NCBI RefSeq assembly: GCF_000299035.1 | Contig: NZ_JH921518.1 | Span: forward strand, 904,439-968,438 | Origin: Bacillus bingmayongensis | GTDB taxonomy: Bacteria > Bacillota > Bacilli > Bacillales > Bacillaceae_G | Reading direction: 5' to 3' | Length of the DNA stretch: 64,000 nucleotides | In this document: positions 27,011 through 35,013 of the stretch, piece after piece | How the letters are laid out: the number at the start of each line of letters is the position of its first letter | Position numbering within the stretch: position 1 is the first letter of the stretch | Made by a program: the position numbers and the translations under genes | The notes under the pieces: generated by a model | Database searches by the model: none | What the model was told of the DNA's origin: nothing | Seen by the model: the letters and a program-made list of their open reading frames with translations, nothing else

Positions 27011-27041
27011 CAAGGGAACTCAATAATAAGGGGTTCCCTTG
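27011..27041 (+). terminator. Hairpin after the DinB gene
   Basis: CAAGGGAAC (27011-27019) pairs with GTTCCCTTG (27033-27041). There is no clear T-run after it, so it may be a weak terminator or RNA-stabilising hairpin. Confidence 0.45.
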
Positions 27042-27051
27042 CTTGATTTCA

Positions 27052-27069
27052 AACAACAACAACAACAAC
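27052..27069 (+). repeat. (AAC)6 microsatellite
   Basis: Six perfect AAC units in the intergenic region after the DinB gene; potentially length-variable. Confidence 0.8.
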
Positions 27070-27119
27070 AAGGGTGTAATTGAACCTTGCGCTGCTCCGA
27101 AAATAAGTTATATATATTA

Positions 27120-27146
27120 GTACCCTATTAATTAGGGTACTTTTTT
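27120..27146 (+). terminator. Rho-independent terminator
   Basis: GTACCCTA (27120-27127) with TAGGGTAC (27133-27140), then T6. It ends transcription from the DinB side before the MFS gene region. Confidence 0.9.
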
Positions 27147-27283
27147 AATTGTATATGTTACACGTAATTCTGAAATAGAACCATTATGCAAAATTGAAGA
27201 ATCTGCTTCGTATGTTACAAGAGGTTTTTTGTATTTCATCCTGCATTTTCTGTAACTGATTTCATATATTTGACGCTCTGCCT

Positions 27284-27297
27284 TGTAATCGCTTACA
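27284..27297. promoter_or_regulatory. Candidate operator upstream of the MFS gene
   Basis: TGTAATCGCTTACA, an inverted repeat (TGTAA/TTACA, 4-base centre), lies about 18 bp upstream of a TACAAT -10-like hexamer at 27315-27320 and 54 bp before the small ORF at 27351. Confidence 0.4.
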
Positions 27298-27350
27298 TAA
27301 ACTGATACATCCTATACAATAAAGGTGTTAAATCGAAAGAGGTGGCGAAT

Positions 27351-27464
27351 ATGCGCACAAAAAAAGTATACAATTTTCAAAAGTGTTGTATTGTGGTGAA
27401 AAAATCCGTAAGTAGACGATTATCGAATAGCGTTGAAACAAAAAGAGAGGGAGGAATCCTATGA
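27351..27464 (+). CDS. Small 37-residue ORF coupled to the MFS gene
   Basis: ATG 27351 follows GAAAGAGGTGGCGAAT, a good SD. The 38-codon frame begins MRTKKVYNFQKCCIVVKKSV and ends with TGA at 27462-27464, overlapping the ATG of the transporter gene (ATGA). The peptide is strongly basic with a CC pair and no membrane helix. The overlap suggests translational coupling or a leader peptide. I recognise no family. The DNA is too short to judge by codon use. Confidence 0.55.
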   Translation: MRTKKVYNFQKCCIVVKKSVSRRLSNSVETKREGGIL

Positions 27465-28663
27465 AAAAAACATCTGTTAATCCATGGCTTATAGTATTAG
27501 GTACAGTTATAGTACAAATGGGACTTGGAACGATATATACATGGAGCTTATTTAATCAGCCTTTAGTGAGTAAATATGGTTGGAGTCTTAACGCTGTTGC
27601 TATAACCTTCTCAATCACTAGCCTTTCTTTAGCATTTTCAACTTTGTTTGCTAGTAAGTTACAAGAGAAATGGGGACTTCATAAACTCATTATGATAGCA
27701 GGATTAGCTTTAGGAATCGGCTTGATACTTAGTTCACAAGCTTCATCATTAATAATGCTTTATGTACTTGCAGGAGTTGTTGTGGGATATGCAGATGGAA
27801 CAGCATATATCACTTCACTATCTAATTTAATTAAGTGGTTCCCGGAGCGTAAAGGTTTAATTGCTGGTATATCTGTATCCGCATATGGGACAGGTAGTTT
27901 AATTTTTAAATACATTAACGCAATGTTGATTGATTCAGTTGGTGTATCGCAAGCATTTATATACTGGGGCTTAATTGTTACAGCTATGATAGTACTTGGC
28001 GCTTGTTTGATCCATCAAGCTGCTGAACAAGGTGCAGTGAACAAAACAAATAGCAAGAACTATACAACAAAAGAAATGCTACGCACAAAACACGTATACC
28101 TTTTATTTATTATGCTATTTACGTCATGTATGAGTGGCTTATACTTAATTGGCATGGTAAAAGACATCGGTGTTCAACTTGTAGGACTTAGCGCAACAAC
28201 AGCAGCTAACGCAGTCGCTATGGTTGCTATCTTTAATACAGTTGGTCGAATCATTTTGGGACCGTTATCAGATAAAATTGGTCGTTTAAAAATTGTTACT
28301 GGCACGTTTGTTGTTATGGCTATATCAATCTTTGTTCTAAGTTTTGTAGATTTGAATTATGGTATTTATTTCGTCTGTGTAGCGAGTGTAGCGTTTTGCT
28401 TCGGTGGAAATATCACTATTTTCCCAGCTATCGTTGGTGATTTCTTCGGTATGAAGCATCATAGTAAAAACTATGGAATCGTGTATCAAGGCTTCGGTTT
28501 TGGAGCACTTGCAGGTTCCTTTATCGGTGCGATTTTAGGCGGATTTAAACCAACTTTCATGGTGATCGGTATATTATGTGTCGTGTCACTTATTATCTCA
28601 ATTTTAATTAAAGCACCTAATCAGAATAAAGAAAAAGAAGAAGGTTATCGCAGTGTAGCGTGA
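27461..28663 (+). CDS. OFA-family MFS transporter
   Basis: 400 residues, 12 membrane helices, major facilitator superfamily of the oxalate/formate antiporter (OFA) type: WLIVLGTVIVQMGLGTIYTWSLFNQPL at the N-terminus, the GYADGTAYITSLSNLIKWFPERKGLIAGISVSAYGTGS block of helices 4-5, and GRIILGPLSDKIGRLK between helices 8 and 9. E. coli YhjX of this family takes up pyruvate, so a small carboxylate is the likely substrate, but this is inference. SD GAGAGGGAGGAATCCT. It is preceded by an overlapping small ORF and ends in a strong terminator. Confidence 0.9.
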   Translation: MKKTSVNPWLIVLGTVIVQMGLGTIYTWSLFNQPLVSKYGWSLNAVAITFSITSLSLAFSTLFASKLQEKWGLHKLIMIAGLALGIGLILSSQASSLIMLYVLAGVVVGYADGTAYITSLSNLIKWFPERKGLIAGISVSAYGTGSLIFKYINAMLIDSVGVSQAFIYWGLIVTAMIVLGACLIHQAAEQGAVNKTNSKNYTTKEMLRTKHVYLLFIMLFTSCMSGLYLIGMVKDIGVQLVGLSATTAANAVAMVAIFNTVGRIILGPLSDKIGRLKIVTGTFVVMAISIFVLSFVDLNYGIYFVCVASVAFCFGGNITIFPAIVGDFFGMKHHSKNYGIVYQGFGFGALAGSFIGAILGGFKPTFMVIGILCVVSLIISILIKAPNQNKEKEEGYRSVA

Positions 28664-28700
28664 TTACTTATTTGATTCGAAATCTAAATCTAAAAAACGT

Positions 28701-28750
28701 AAAGCAACTCCGAAATTAACAATATAAGTTGATTTTGGAGTTGCTTTTTT
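28701..28750 (+). terminator. Terminator of the MFS gene
   Basis: AAAGCAACTCC (28701-28711) pairs with GGAGTTGCTTT (28737-28747), extended by weaker internal pairing, followed by T6. Confidence 0.9.
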
Positions 28751-28802
28751 ATTTGCTTCGCTTTTGTAGGTACACCATTTGGTACACAAGTAAATGCGCA
28801 TT

Positions 28803-29141
28803 CTACAATTTTGCTAAAGGATACGCTGGATTTTTATCAACCGTAACGACACGTGGTGTTGTAGAATGACGAACAGCCAAGGCTTTTTTGAAAAAGCGCT
28901 TGGCTGCTTTTGTATCTCTGGATTTACTTAAATAAAAGTCAATCATATTTCCTCTCGAATCGACTGCACGATATAAGTACATCCATTGTTCTTTTACTTT
29001 TATATAGGTTTCATCGACTCTCCATGAGTCATTTGTTTGCTTGAGATGACGCCGTACTCTTTCATCTAATTCAGGTCCATATTGATGAACCCAACGCATA
29101 ATCGTTGTGTGAGCCACGGATAAGCCGCGTTTCTCCATCAT
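28803..29141 (-). pseudogene. IS6-family transposase fragment (IS240-like)
   Basis: 112 codons of an IS6-type DDE transposase. The helix-turn-helix end (SVAHTTIMRWVHQYGPEL), the first catalytic Asp in SWRVDETYIKVKEQW and the second in VVTVDKNPAY are visible. The C-terminus, with the catalytic Glu, is missing after NPAYP, and the N-terminal about 45 residues are missing because the frame joins the yhgE terminator at about 29145. Full-length IS6 transposases are about 225-235 residues. No flanking inverted repeats are visible. It is a decayed remnant with no activity expected. Confidence 0.9.
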
Positions 29142-29154
29142 TTTTTTACGTATT

Positions 29155-29182
29155 AAAAAACCTAGAGGATCATTCCTCTAGG
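29155..29182 (-). terminator. Terminator of yhgE
   Basis: CCTAGAGGA (29161-29169) with TCCTCTAGG (29174-29182), loop TCAT; T6 on the minus strand. It overlaps the yhgE stop codon. Confidence 0.92.
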
Positions 29183-31817
29183 CTTCTATAGATTTCTCTT
29201 CTACTAAATTTCGAAACTGCCGTTTATGCATCCAAGTTAACGAACCAATTGTTCCAAGTGACAATAGAACAATAAAGATCATTAATATACCTGCATTTTG
29301 CCACATAAAGCTGAAGTCTCCGCTTGATACAACTGCTTTAAATCCAGATACAGAATATGTCATTGGTAACCAAGCGTTAAAATATTGTAAGAACTTCGGA
29401 ATTAATTCAAGTGGGAATGTTCCTGCACTTGTTGTTAATTGCAGAATTAATGTTAAGATCGCAATAAATCGTCCTGCATCTCCAAATGCTGTTACTAAAC
29501 ATTGAATTAATGTAATAAATGATAGACTCGTAAGAACACTGAACAGGATGAAATACGGAACGCTCTGTACTTCAACGCCTAATCCTAATAGTAATACCAG
29601 GTCAGCCACTAAAGCTTGAATAATTCCTACTGATAATAAAACACCGAATTTACTAATAAACCAGCTAAATCCTGATTTCGGAACTCCAACTGTATCACGT
29701 AATGGATACACAATAGATAATAAAAGTGCCCCAACGAATAGACCAAGAGATAAGAAGTATGGTGTAAATCCTGTTCCATAGTTTGGAACTTCTGAAATCT
29801 TCTCAGTTTGCACTTTTACTGGATCTGCAAACATATCGTATGTTTTATCCGTTCCTTTTACCTCACCTGTTTTTTCAGCACCTTCACCAAGTTTTTCAGC
29901 TAGTTCACCAGTTCCGTCATTTACTTTGACTAAACCGTCTGTTACTTTTCCAGAGCCGTCTGCTAATTTGTTTACTCCGTCGATTAATTGACCGGAACCG
30001 TTTGACATTTTGTTTAAGCCACCATTTAGCGTACCTAAACCATTTGTCACTTGGTTTGAACCATCTGCTAATTTACTTATTCCCCCTATCATTTCATTTG
30101 ATTTCGTCGACAATTGTCCCAAACCATTTGTTACTTGATTTGAACCATCTGCTAACTTACTTATTCCGCCTATCATTTCATTTGATTTCGTTGACAATTG
30201 TTCCAAACCATTTGTTACTTGATTTGAACCGTCTGCTAATTTACTTATTCCCCCTATCATTTCATTTGATTTCGTCGACAATTGTCCTAGACCATCCGTC
30301 ACCTGATTAGAGCCACCTGCTAGCTTGTTTACGCCATCAATTAACTCAACAGATTTTGTTGACAATTCGTTTGCCCCTGATTTTGCTATATCTAGCTTTT
30401 CACCAAATTTATTAAAATTAGTTACAAATTGATTTTGCCCTTTCTCTAACTCATTGATCCCTGCTACTAAACCTTTTATTTGATTTGTATCTTGTAAACT
30501 ATTTACCGTCTTATTTAACTCTGCCATACCACCTGCAATTGCAGCTGATTGTTTTTGAGTTATGGTCATGCTATCGCTAGCATTCTTTATAAGAGGTTGT
30601 AATTTGTTTTGTTCCTCTTGCGGTAAAGTTTTAATTGCCTCCTGCAAAGCAGCTAAATGATCCATCGTTTCCTTGGTTGCTGTCACATTTTCTTGTGATA
30701 CTTGATTTAAGTTTTTCACTCCTTCCAACTTAGGACTTATTTTCTCTAACTCAGTTATAGAAGTTTGTACATTACTATTTAGATTATGAATACCTTCTTG
30801 AACTTTCTTTGCTCCTGCTTCTAATCCATTTTGTGCTTCTGCAAGGCTATTCATCCCAGTGGCTAATTCTGATGTTCCCTTTTTCAATTTATCTGATTCA
30901 CCAAGCATTTTATTTAAACCATGTGTTACTTGACCAGATCCATTTAGTAGTTGACCTACTCCATTTTTTAATTCTCCAGTCTTACTATTTAATAAGTTTA
31001 AGCCACCAGATACTTGACCAGACCCATCTAGTAATTGTCCTACTCCATTTTTTAATTCTCCAGTCTTACTATTTAGTAAGTTTAAGCCACCAGATACTTG
31101 ACCAGATCCATCTAATAATTTATTTGAACCATTTAACAATTCTGATACGCCATTTTTCATCTCTTCAGACTTCCCTTGCAACGTATGCAAACTATCTGTT
31201 ACTTTTCCAGAACCGTCTTGTAATTCCCCAGCTCCGTCATGTAACTTATTCGCACCGTCCGCTCCCTCAGCAAATCCTTGTGAAACATCTTTTAATGAAT
31301 CAAACATTTTCTCTGCATACGTTTTGGTTAACGTATTCGATACTTCACTTTTAATTTTTTCGATAGCTGTTCCACCAATTTGTGAAGATAAGAAGTTTAA
31401 GCTTTCATTTGGAATATATTCTAAGTTTAATGGTTTCGGATTATCCTTTAACAGCGTTGTTGCATTGTTTGAGAAGTTTTCTGGAATACGAACTAACATA
31501 TAATATTTTCGATTTTCCATTCCTTCTTTTGCTGTTTTTTCACTAACAAATTCCCATTTAAAACTTTCATTATCTTTTAGTTCATCAACTAACCCTTTGC
31601 CAACCTCAATTGGTTTCCCGTCAAAAACAGCACCTTTATCTAAATTGACTACCGCAACTGGCAAATCATCTAACTGTTTATATGGATCCCAAAATGCCCA
31701 TAAAAACATACCCGCATATAAAATCGGGACAAATAAAACTGCAATAATTGGAATTAAAATTTTTTTACTTTTTATAAGTGCTGTAAACTCTTTACCAAGC
31801 AACGTGAATCCTCTCAT
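29178..31817 (-). CDS. yhgE: YhgE/Pip-type membrane protein with 28-residue repeats
   Basis: 879 residues. One N-terminal membrane helix (about 18-40), a long extracellular region (about 45-690), then five or six C-terminal helices of the ABC-2 type. This is the Pip/YhgE/EsaA-like architecture, whose members include phage receptors and a type VII secretion component. The extracellular part is built of LxxGSxQVxxGLxxLxxKxxE repeats; units of exactly 28 residues (84 bp) occur three times and twice in near-identical form. No enzymatic motif. It is followed upstream by the TetR gene yhgD, as in B. subtilis. Several TetR-type operators lie between them. SD AAGGAGGAGAGATA. Confidence 0.9.
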   Translation of the reverse strand: MRGFTLLGKEFTALIKSKKILIPIIAVLFVPILYAGMFLWAFWDPYKQLDDLPVAVVNLDKGAVFDGKPIEVGKGLVDELKDNESFKWEFVSEKTAKEGMENRKYYMLVRIPENFSNNATTLLKDNPKPLNLEYIPNESLNFLSSQIGGTAIEKIKSEVSNTLTKTYAEKMFDSLKDVSQGFAEGADGANKLHDGAGELQDGSGKVTDSLHTLQGKSEEMKNGVSELLNGSNKLLDGSGQVSGGLNLLNSKTGELKNGVGQLLDGSGQVSGGLNLLNSKTGELKNGVGQLLNGSGQVTHGLNKMLGESDKLKKGTSELATGMNSLAEAQNGLEAGAKKVQEGIHNLNSNVQTSITELEKISPKLEGVKNLNQVSQENVTATKETMDHLAALQEAIKTLPQEEQNKLQPLIKNASDSMTITQKQSAAIAGGMAELNKTVNSLQDTNQIKGLVAGINELEKGQNQFVTNFNKFGEKLDIAKSGANELSTKSVELIDGVNKLAGGSNQVTDGLGQLSTKSNEMIGGISKLADGSNQVTNGLEQLSTKSNEMIGGISKLADGSNQVTNGLGQLSTKSNEMIGGISKLADGSNQVTNGLGTLNGGLNKMSNGSGQLIDGVNKLADGSGKVTDGLVKVNDGTGELAEKLGEGAEKTGEVKGTDKTYDMFADPVKVQTEKISEVPNYGTGFTPYFLSLGLFVGALLLSIVYPLRDTVGVPKSGFSWFISKFGVLLSVGIIQALVADLVLLLGLGVEVQSVPYFILFSVLTSLSFITLIQCLVTAFGDAGRFIAILTLILQLTTSAGTFPLELIPKFLQYFNAWLPMTYSVSGFKAVVSSGDFSFMWQNAGILMIFIVLLSLGTIGSLTWMHKRQFRNLVEEKSIEA
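30037..30288 (-). repeat. Three 84-bp tandem repeats inside yhgE
   Basis: Near-identical 84-bp units begin at 30037, 30121 and 30205, encoding 28-residue blocks with GGISKLADGSNQVTNGL cores. A weaker fourth unit begins at 30289. Confidence 0.92.
30931..31125 (-). repeat. 84-bp tandem repeats, second set, in yhgE
   Basis: Near-identical 84-bp units begin at 30931 and 31015, with the start of a third at 31099, encoding the GELKNGVGQLLDGSGQVSGGL type of 28-residue unit. Confidence 0.9.
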
Positions 31818-31839
31818 TATCTCTCCTCCTTTTTGATTC

Positions 31840-31862
31840 TGACCACTTTATTCATTTAGTCA
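31840..31862. promoter_or_regulatory. TetR-type operator 1 (yhgE promoter)
   Basis: TGACCA-N11-TAGTCA, 23 bp before the yhgE start. Same spacing as three more copies at 31957, 32064 and 32702; likely YhgD binding sites. Confidence 0.75.
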
Positions 31863-31956
31863 TTTTAAAGCAAATAAAAAGGCTATATGTTATACATATT
31901 ACCTAACCCTAACTTTTATAATCTTCTCTATATACTATGCACCCTTTTATTCTAAA

Positions 31957-31979
31957 TGACTATATAGTTTACTTGGTCA
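31957..31979. promoter_or_regulatory. TetR-type operator 2
   Basis: TGACTA-N11-TGGTCA, same architecture as operator 1; 140 bp upstream of yhgE. Confidence 0.7.
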
Positions 31980-32061
31980 ATGCGAACAGATTAAAAAGAT
32001 TATCTTTTGACAATCTCACATACGTAATTAGTTATTGTCCTATATCCTCCTCCTTTATAAA

Positions 32062-32088
32062 TATGACCACTTTATTCATTTGGTCATA
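32062..32088. promoter_or_regulatory. TetR-type operator 3 (best inverted repeat)
   Basis: TATGACCA (32062-32069) and TGGTCATA (32081-32088) are perfect 8-bp arms with an 11-bp spacer that is identical to the spacer of operator 1. An AAAGGAGGAGG sequence follows on the minus strand (32046-32056), but no ORF follows it. Confidence 0.75.
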
Positions 32089-32100
32089 TTTTATTATAAT

Positions 32101-32131
32101 AAAAGGATTATCTTAATTTGACAATCCTTTT
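32101..32131 (-). terminator. Terminator of yhgD
   Basis: AAAAGGATT (32101-32109) with AATCCTTTT (32123-32131); T-rich after it on the minus strand. The yhgD stop lies inside. Confidence 0.8.
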
Positions 32132-32685
32132 AATAAATAAAGTTCAAAAAGTTCTGCGATTCGTTCTTTATCTAGTGGTTCATGATTTTTTTCCCAATCA
32201 AAAATAAGTGATACGTATAGACGAAGCATGATAAAAGCTGTAATTTCTGGGTCACATTTACTAATCTCGCCCTTTTCAATAGCGATTTCTAAATAAGATT
32301 GAATAACAGATACAATTTCAGCCTCCACTTGCTGCATGCCATCTTGTACTTCTTTCGTGCCCATATCTCTTTCTTCTTGAATGAGTTTAATCATCAGTTG
32401 ATGTTCTTTTCTGAATTCTAAAATACTATATAATGCTTTATGTACATTTTCAAAAAATGAAACATCTGGACGGATTGCATCTTTTGCAACTTGTCTCATT
32501 TCAGTAATTAAGTTAGAAATAATTTCTCCAAACAATTCCTCTTTATTTTTGAAAAAAGTATATATCGTTCCTTTTCCAACATTCGCTAATTTTGCAACTT
32601 GGTCCATTGTTGTTGCTTTATAGCCAAACGCTGAGAAAGATTTTGTTGCAGCTTCAATAATAGAACGTTTTCGATCTACTGCCAC
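32113..32685 (-). CDS. yhgD: TetR-family regulator YhgD
   Basis: 190 residues: N-terminal TetR helix-turn-helix (IIEAATKSFSAFGYKATTMDQVAKLANVGKGTIYTFFKNKEELF, about 9-52) and an all-helical ligand domain. It sits upstream of yhgE as in B. subtilis. A TGACCA-N11-TAGTCA site lies 17 bp before its start and three more lie upstream of yhgE, so it very probably represses both genes. SD GGAGGTGGAGACGTG. Ligand unknown. Confidence 0.92.
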   Translation of the reverse strand: MAVDRKRSIIEAATKSFSAFGYKATTMDQVAKLANVGKGTIYTFFKNKEELFGEIISNLITEMRQVAKDAIRPDVSFFENVHKALYSILEFRKEHQLMIKLIQEERDMGTKEVQDGMQQVEAEIVSVIQSYLEIAIEKGEISKCDPEITAFIMLRLYVSLIFDWEKNHEPLDKERIAELFELYLLKGLSN

Positions 32686-32701
32686 GTCTCCACCTCCAAA
32701 A

Positions 32702-32724
32702 TGACCATTTGGATAATATAGTCA
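32702..32724. promoter_or_regulatory. TetR-type operator 4 (yhgD promoter)
   Basis: TGACCA-N11-TAGTCA directly in front of yhgD; spacer sequence differs from operators 1 and 3, so arms and spacing are what is conserved. Confidence 0.72.
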
Positions 32725-32992
32725 ATTAGTACATTTTTGATATTATCACGGTTTCCCGCCCATTACAAGTTCTCTTTTTATTTATTTCCAAGTATAAAAA
32801 GTTACAATCTATATATTGACCTTTATTTACGATTCTACTGTCATAGTGTATCAAAAAAAGGGAGGAAATGAAAAGGTCAAGAAACTTAGTAAAATACATT
32901 AGCAATATTAAGTAATTTTATTCACTTGAAATTGGAACAATACTTTTACTTCCTTTGCAATCGGGCTCTTCCTCTACTATCTATTCGTATCA
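32725..32992. other. Intergenic region between yhgD and the BlaR1-like gene
   Basis: About 270 bp with no gene or RNA that I can support. It marks the border between the conserved yhgDE locus and the accessory block 33-43 kb. Confidence 0.4.
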
Positions 32993-33032
32993 AAAAAGTG
33001 TTCTTGAGATATGTATCTCAAGAACACTTTTT
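32993..33032 (-). terminator. Terminator of the BlaR1-like gene
   Basis: A 19-bp perfect stem (32993-33011 with 33014-33032) with A/T tracts at the ends; directly precedes the minus-strand stop at 33034. Confidence 0.92.
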
Positions 33033-33033
33033 C

Positions 33034-35013
33034 CTATTTCAACATAGAAAGCAGTATTTTCTCCATTTCTTTCTTCGTTAAATCATCATCAATTCTTTCT
33101 TTGTATTTAGCTTCATCTCTAGTAAAAATATCATTAACAATCACAATTTGATACTCACTATTCTTTTCACTTGCAGGGACAAACACCTTCATACCTTTTA
33201 ATCTACTATTACTGTAAGAAGGTGGTGCAACAAATACAATTTGATTCCCCTCTAAATCATAGGTTTCCATATTTTCTTTCCAGGGAAGCATGTAATGAAG
33301 TGGGTCCTTATTATCTACATAAACCCTCGATTGATAAATCGTATACCCATATTGCCCTTTCGTATATTCTGATTTAACAACTAATTCTATATCTCTTCCA
33401 AAATATGAATCTGCCCATTCTTTCTTCAGTTCATAGCCAGCACTCTTATAAGACGGTTTCTTAATTGGAAACTTAACATGATTTTGTGCTTCCTCTACAG
33501 TGAACTTTAAAGATTCAGCTACTCTATCTTCAAATGGTTTGGATTTTTTCTCAATACTAGCTAATTTTTCATTATCAGCTTGACTCAAGCGCTCCTGTTT
33601 AAATTCTTTTGTATCTCCTTCATAATTCTCGCCTACATTTTTCTTGACCATTGCTTTTTTACGAATCTGGAGGGATTCCTTAAATAATTGAATATACTGC
33701 TTAAATTCCTCTTTTGTTAAACTTTTTTCGGCCAAATACAAGAAATCCGTATTCTTTTTATACGTCTTTATTGACATCCCCCACTCTCTACTTGCATTTT
33801 CTGGTGTACCTAGTACTATTTCTATAGCATCTTCAAAAGCTTCTTTCGATTGCTGTTTTTTTTCTACCGCTTGTCCTTTCTGTCTTTCATCCACTTCCGT
33901 TGCACGTGCATTTAGTAGAGAAATAGATGCAACAGCCACTATCACAATAACTCCAAGTGCAGACAGGCGATACGATTTCTTTTGGAATTTCTTAATCATA
34001 AGAATTCTCCTTTTTAGTGTACGCTTATTTCTACTTAAATTCGCTAGACTCGGTACTTGATAATAACTTGAATAATGTTCTAAAAGAGCAATAATTGTGT
34101 GGCCATATGCAATTTGTTCCTCTGAATCTATAAAGGTAAGAGCAAATGCATCACATGCTAGTTCTTGATCTTCTCGCATACAGGAATAGGCATACCAAAG
34201 AATTGGATTAAACCAATTTAAAATAAGTAAACCGTACATAAGCCAATTCATAGCGACATCTCTTCGTTTAATATGAGATAACTCATGATAGAAAATATAT
34301 TGTAGCTGCTTCTCATCCAATACTTTCATATGTCTCGTTGACAATAGTACTATTGGGCGAAAGAACCCAAAAACAGTTGGACTTGAAATTTTCCCCGCTA
34401 ACCGTAATGGAATTTGCTGTTTGATAGCTAGCGACTTCTTGCAGTTCTCAAAAATCCTAACAATTTTTTCATCCGTAATACTAGGTTGTTTTTTTATGTA
34501 TAAGAGTAACCGTCCATTCATAATGTAAGTTATAACCGCTAACATAATAGCTCCCAACAACCAAATATATAATGCAATTTTATAAAATGAGAATGTAGTA
34601 TCTGTTTCCGTTTTCTTACTGTATATTTCTTTATTTTCTTTCTCTGTATGTACTGCGTTAGATACCGAACTATCCTCTTTTGTATTGAATGTAGTAGCAT
34701 CTATATTTTTATTTTCCTGCACAAATTCTTGTGACGTTTCAGGAGAATCATTCTTTTGAAAAATCTCAGAAACACCAGAGCTATATGACATAAGCGAATA
34801 AATACTATAAGAACTATCCGGTGACCACGGCAAGAGAAGCCTTACAATCAGTATTATCCATAACATATATTGCCATCTAGGAGTTAACTTATTTCTAAGC
34901 ACAACTTTCACACATAAAATTATGCCAACTAATACACTTGCCATCAGCGATGTTTCTATCAGCCAATCAAAAAAGGGAGAGAGATAGGTATTTACAACTA
35001 TATCTATCATCAT
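33034..35013 (-). CDS. BlaR1/MecR1-like M56 membrane metalloprotease, atypical sensor
   Basis: 659 residues. N-terminal helices (about 15-60, 145-165), the cytosolic M56 zinc-protease domain with FYHELSHIKRRD (His243, Glu244, His247) and downstream Glu in EDQELACDAFAL, then a helix near 345-365 and an approximately 290-residue extracellular C-terminal domain. BlaR1 and MecR1 carry a penicillin-binding domain there with SxxK. Here the region is charged and helical (many KE), and I see no SxxK/SxN/KTG set, so the inducer is unlikely to be a beta-lactam. It should cleave the cognate BlaI-like repressor on induction. It overlaps the repressor gene by 4 bp (ATGA). Confidence 0.87.
   Translation of the reverse strand: MMIDIVVNTYLSPFFDWLIETSLMASVLVGIILCVKVVLRNKLTPRWQYMLWIILIVRLLLPWSPDSSYSIYSLMSYSSGVSEIFQKNDSPETSQEFVQENKNIDATTFNTKEDSSVSNAVHTEKENKEIYSKKTETDTTFSFYKIALYIWLLGAIMLAVITYIMNGRLLLYIKKQPSITDEKIVRIFENCKKSLAIKQQIPLRLAGKISSPTVFGFFRPIVLLSTRHMKVLDEKQLQYIFYHELSHIKRRDVAMNWLMYGLLILNWFNPILWYAYSCMREDQELACDAFALTFIDSEEQIAYGHTIIALLEHYSSYYQVPSLANLSRNKRTLKRRILMIKKFQKKSYRLSALGVIVIVAVASISLLNARATEVDERQKGQAVEKKQQSKEAFEDAIEIVLGTPENASREWGMSIKTYKKNTDFLYLAEKSLTKEEFKQYIQLFKESLQIRKKAMVKKNVGENYEGDTKEFKQERLSQADNEKLASIEKKSKPFEDRVAESLKFTVEEAQNHVKFPIKKPSYKSAGYELKKEWADSYFGRDIELVVKSEYTKGQYGYTIYQSRVYVDNKDPLHYMLPWKENMETYDLEGNQIVFVAPPSYSNSRLKGMKVFVPASEKNSEYQIVIVNDIFTRDEAKYKERIDDDLTKKEMEKILLSMLK

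Noticed and set aside
27052-27069. CRISPR-like repeat
   Set aside because: Simple AAC microsatellite without spacers.
33034-35013. Gene as true beta-lactam sensor BlaR1
   Set aside because: The transpeptidase-like motifs of BlaR1 sensor domains are not visible in the C-terminal part.
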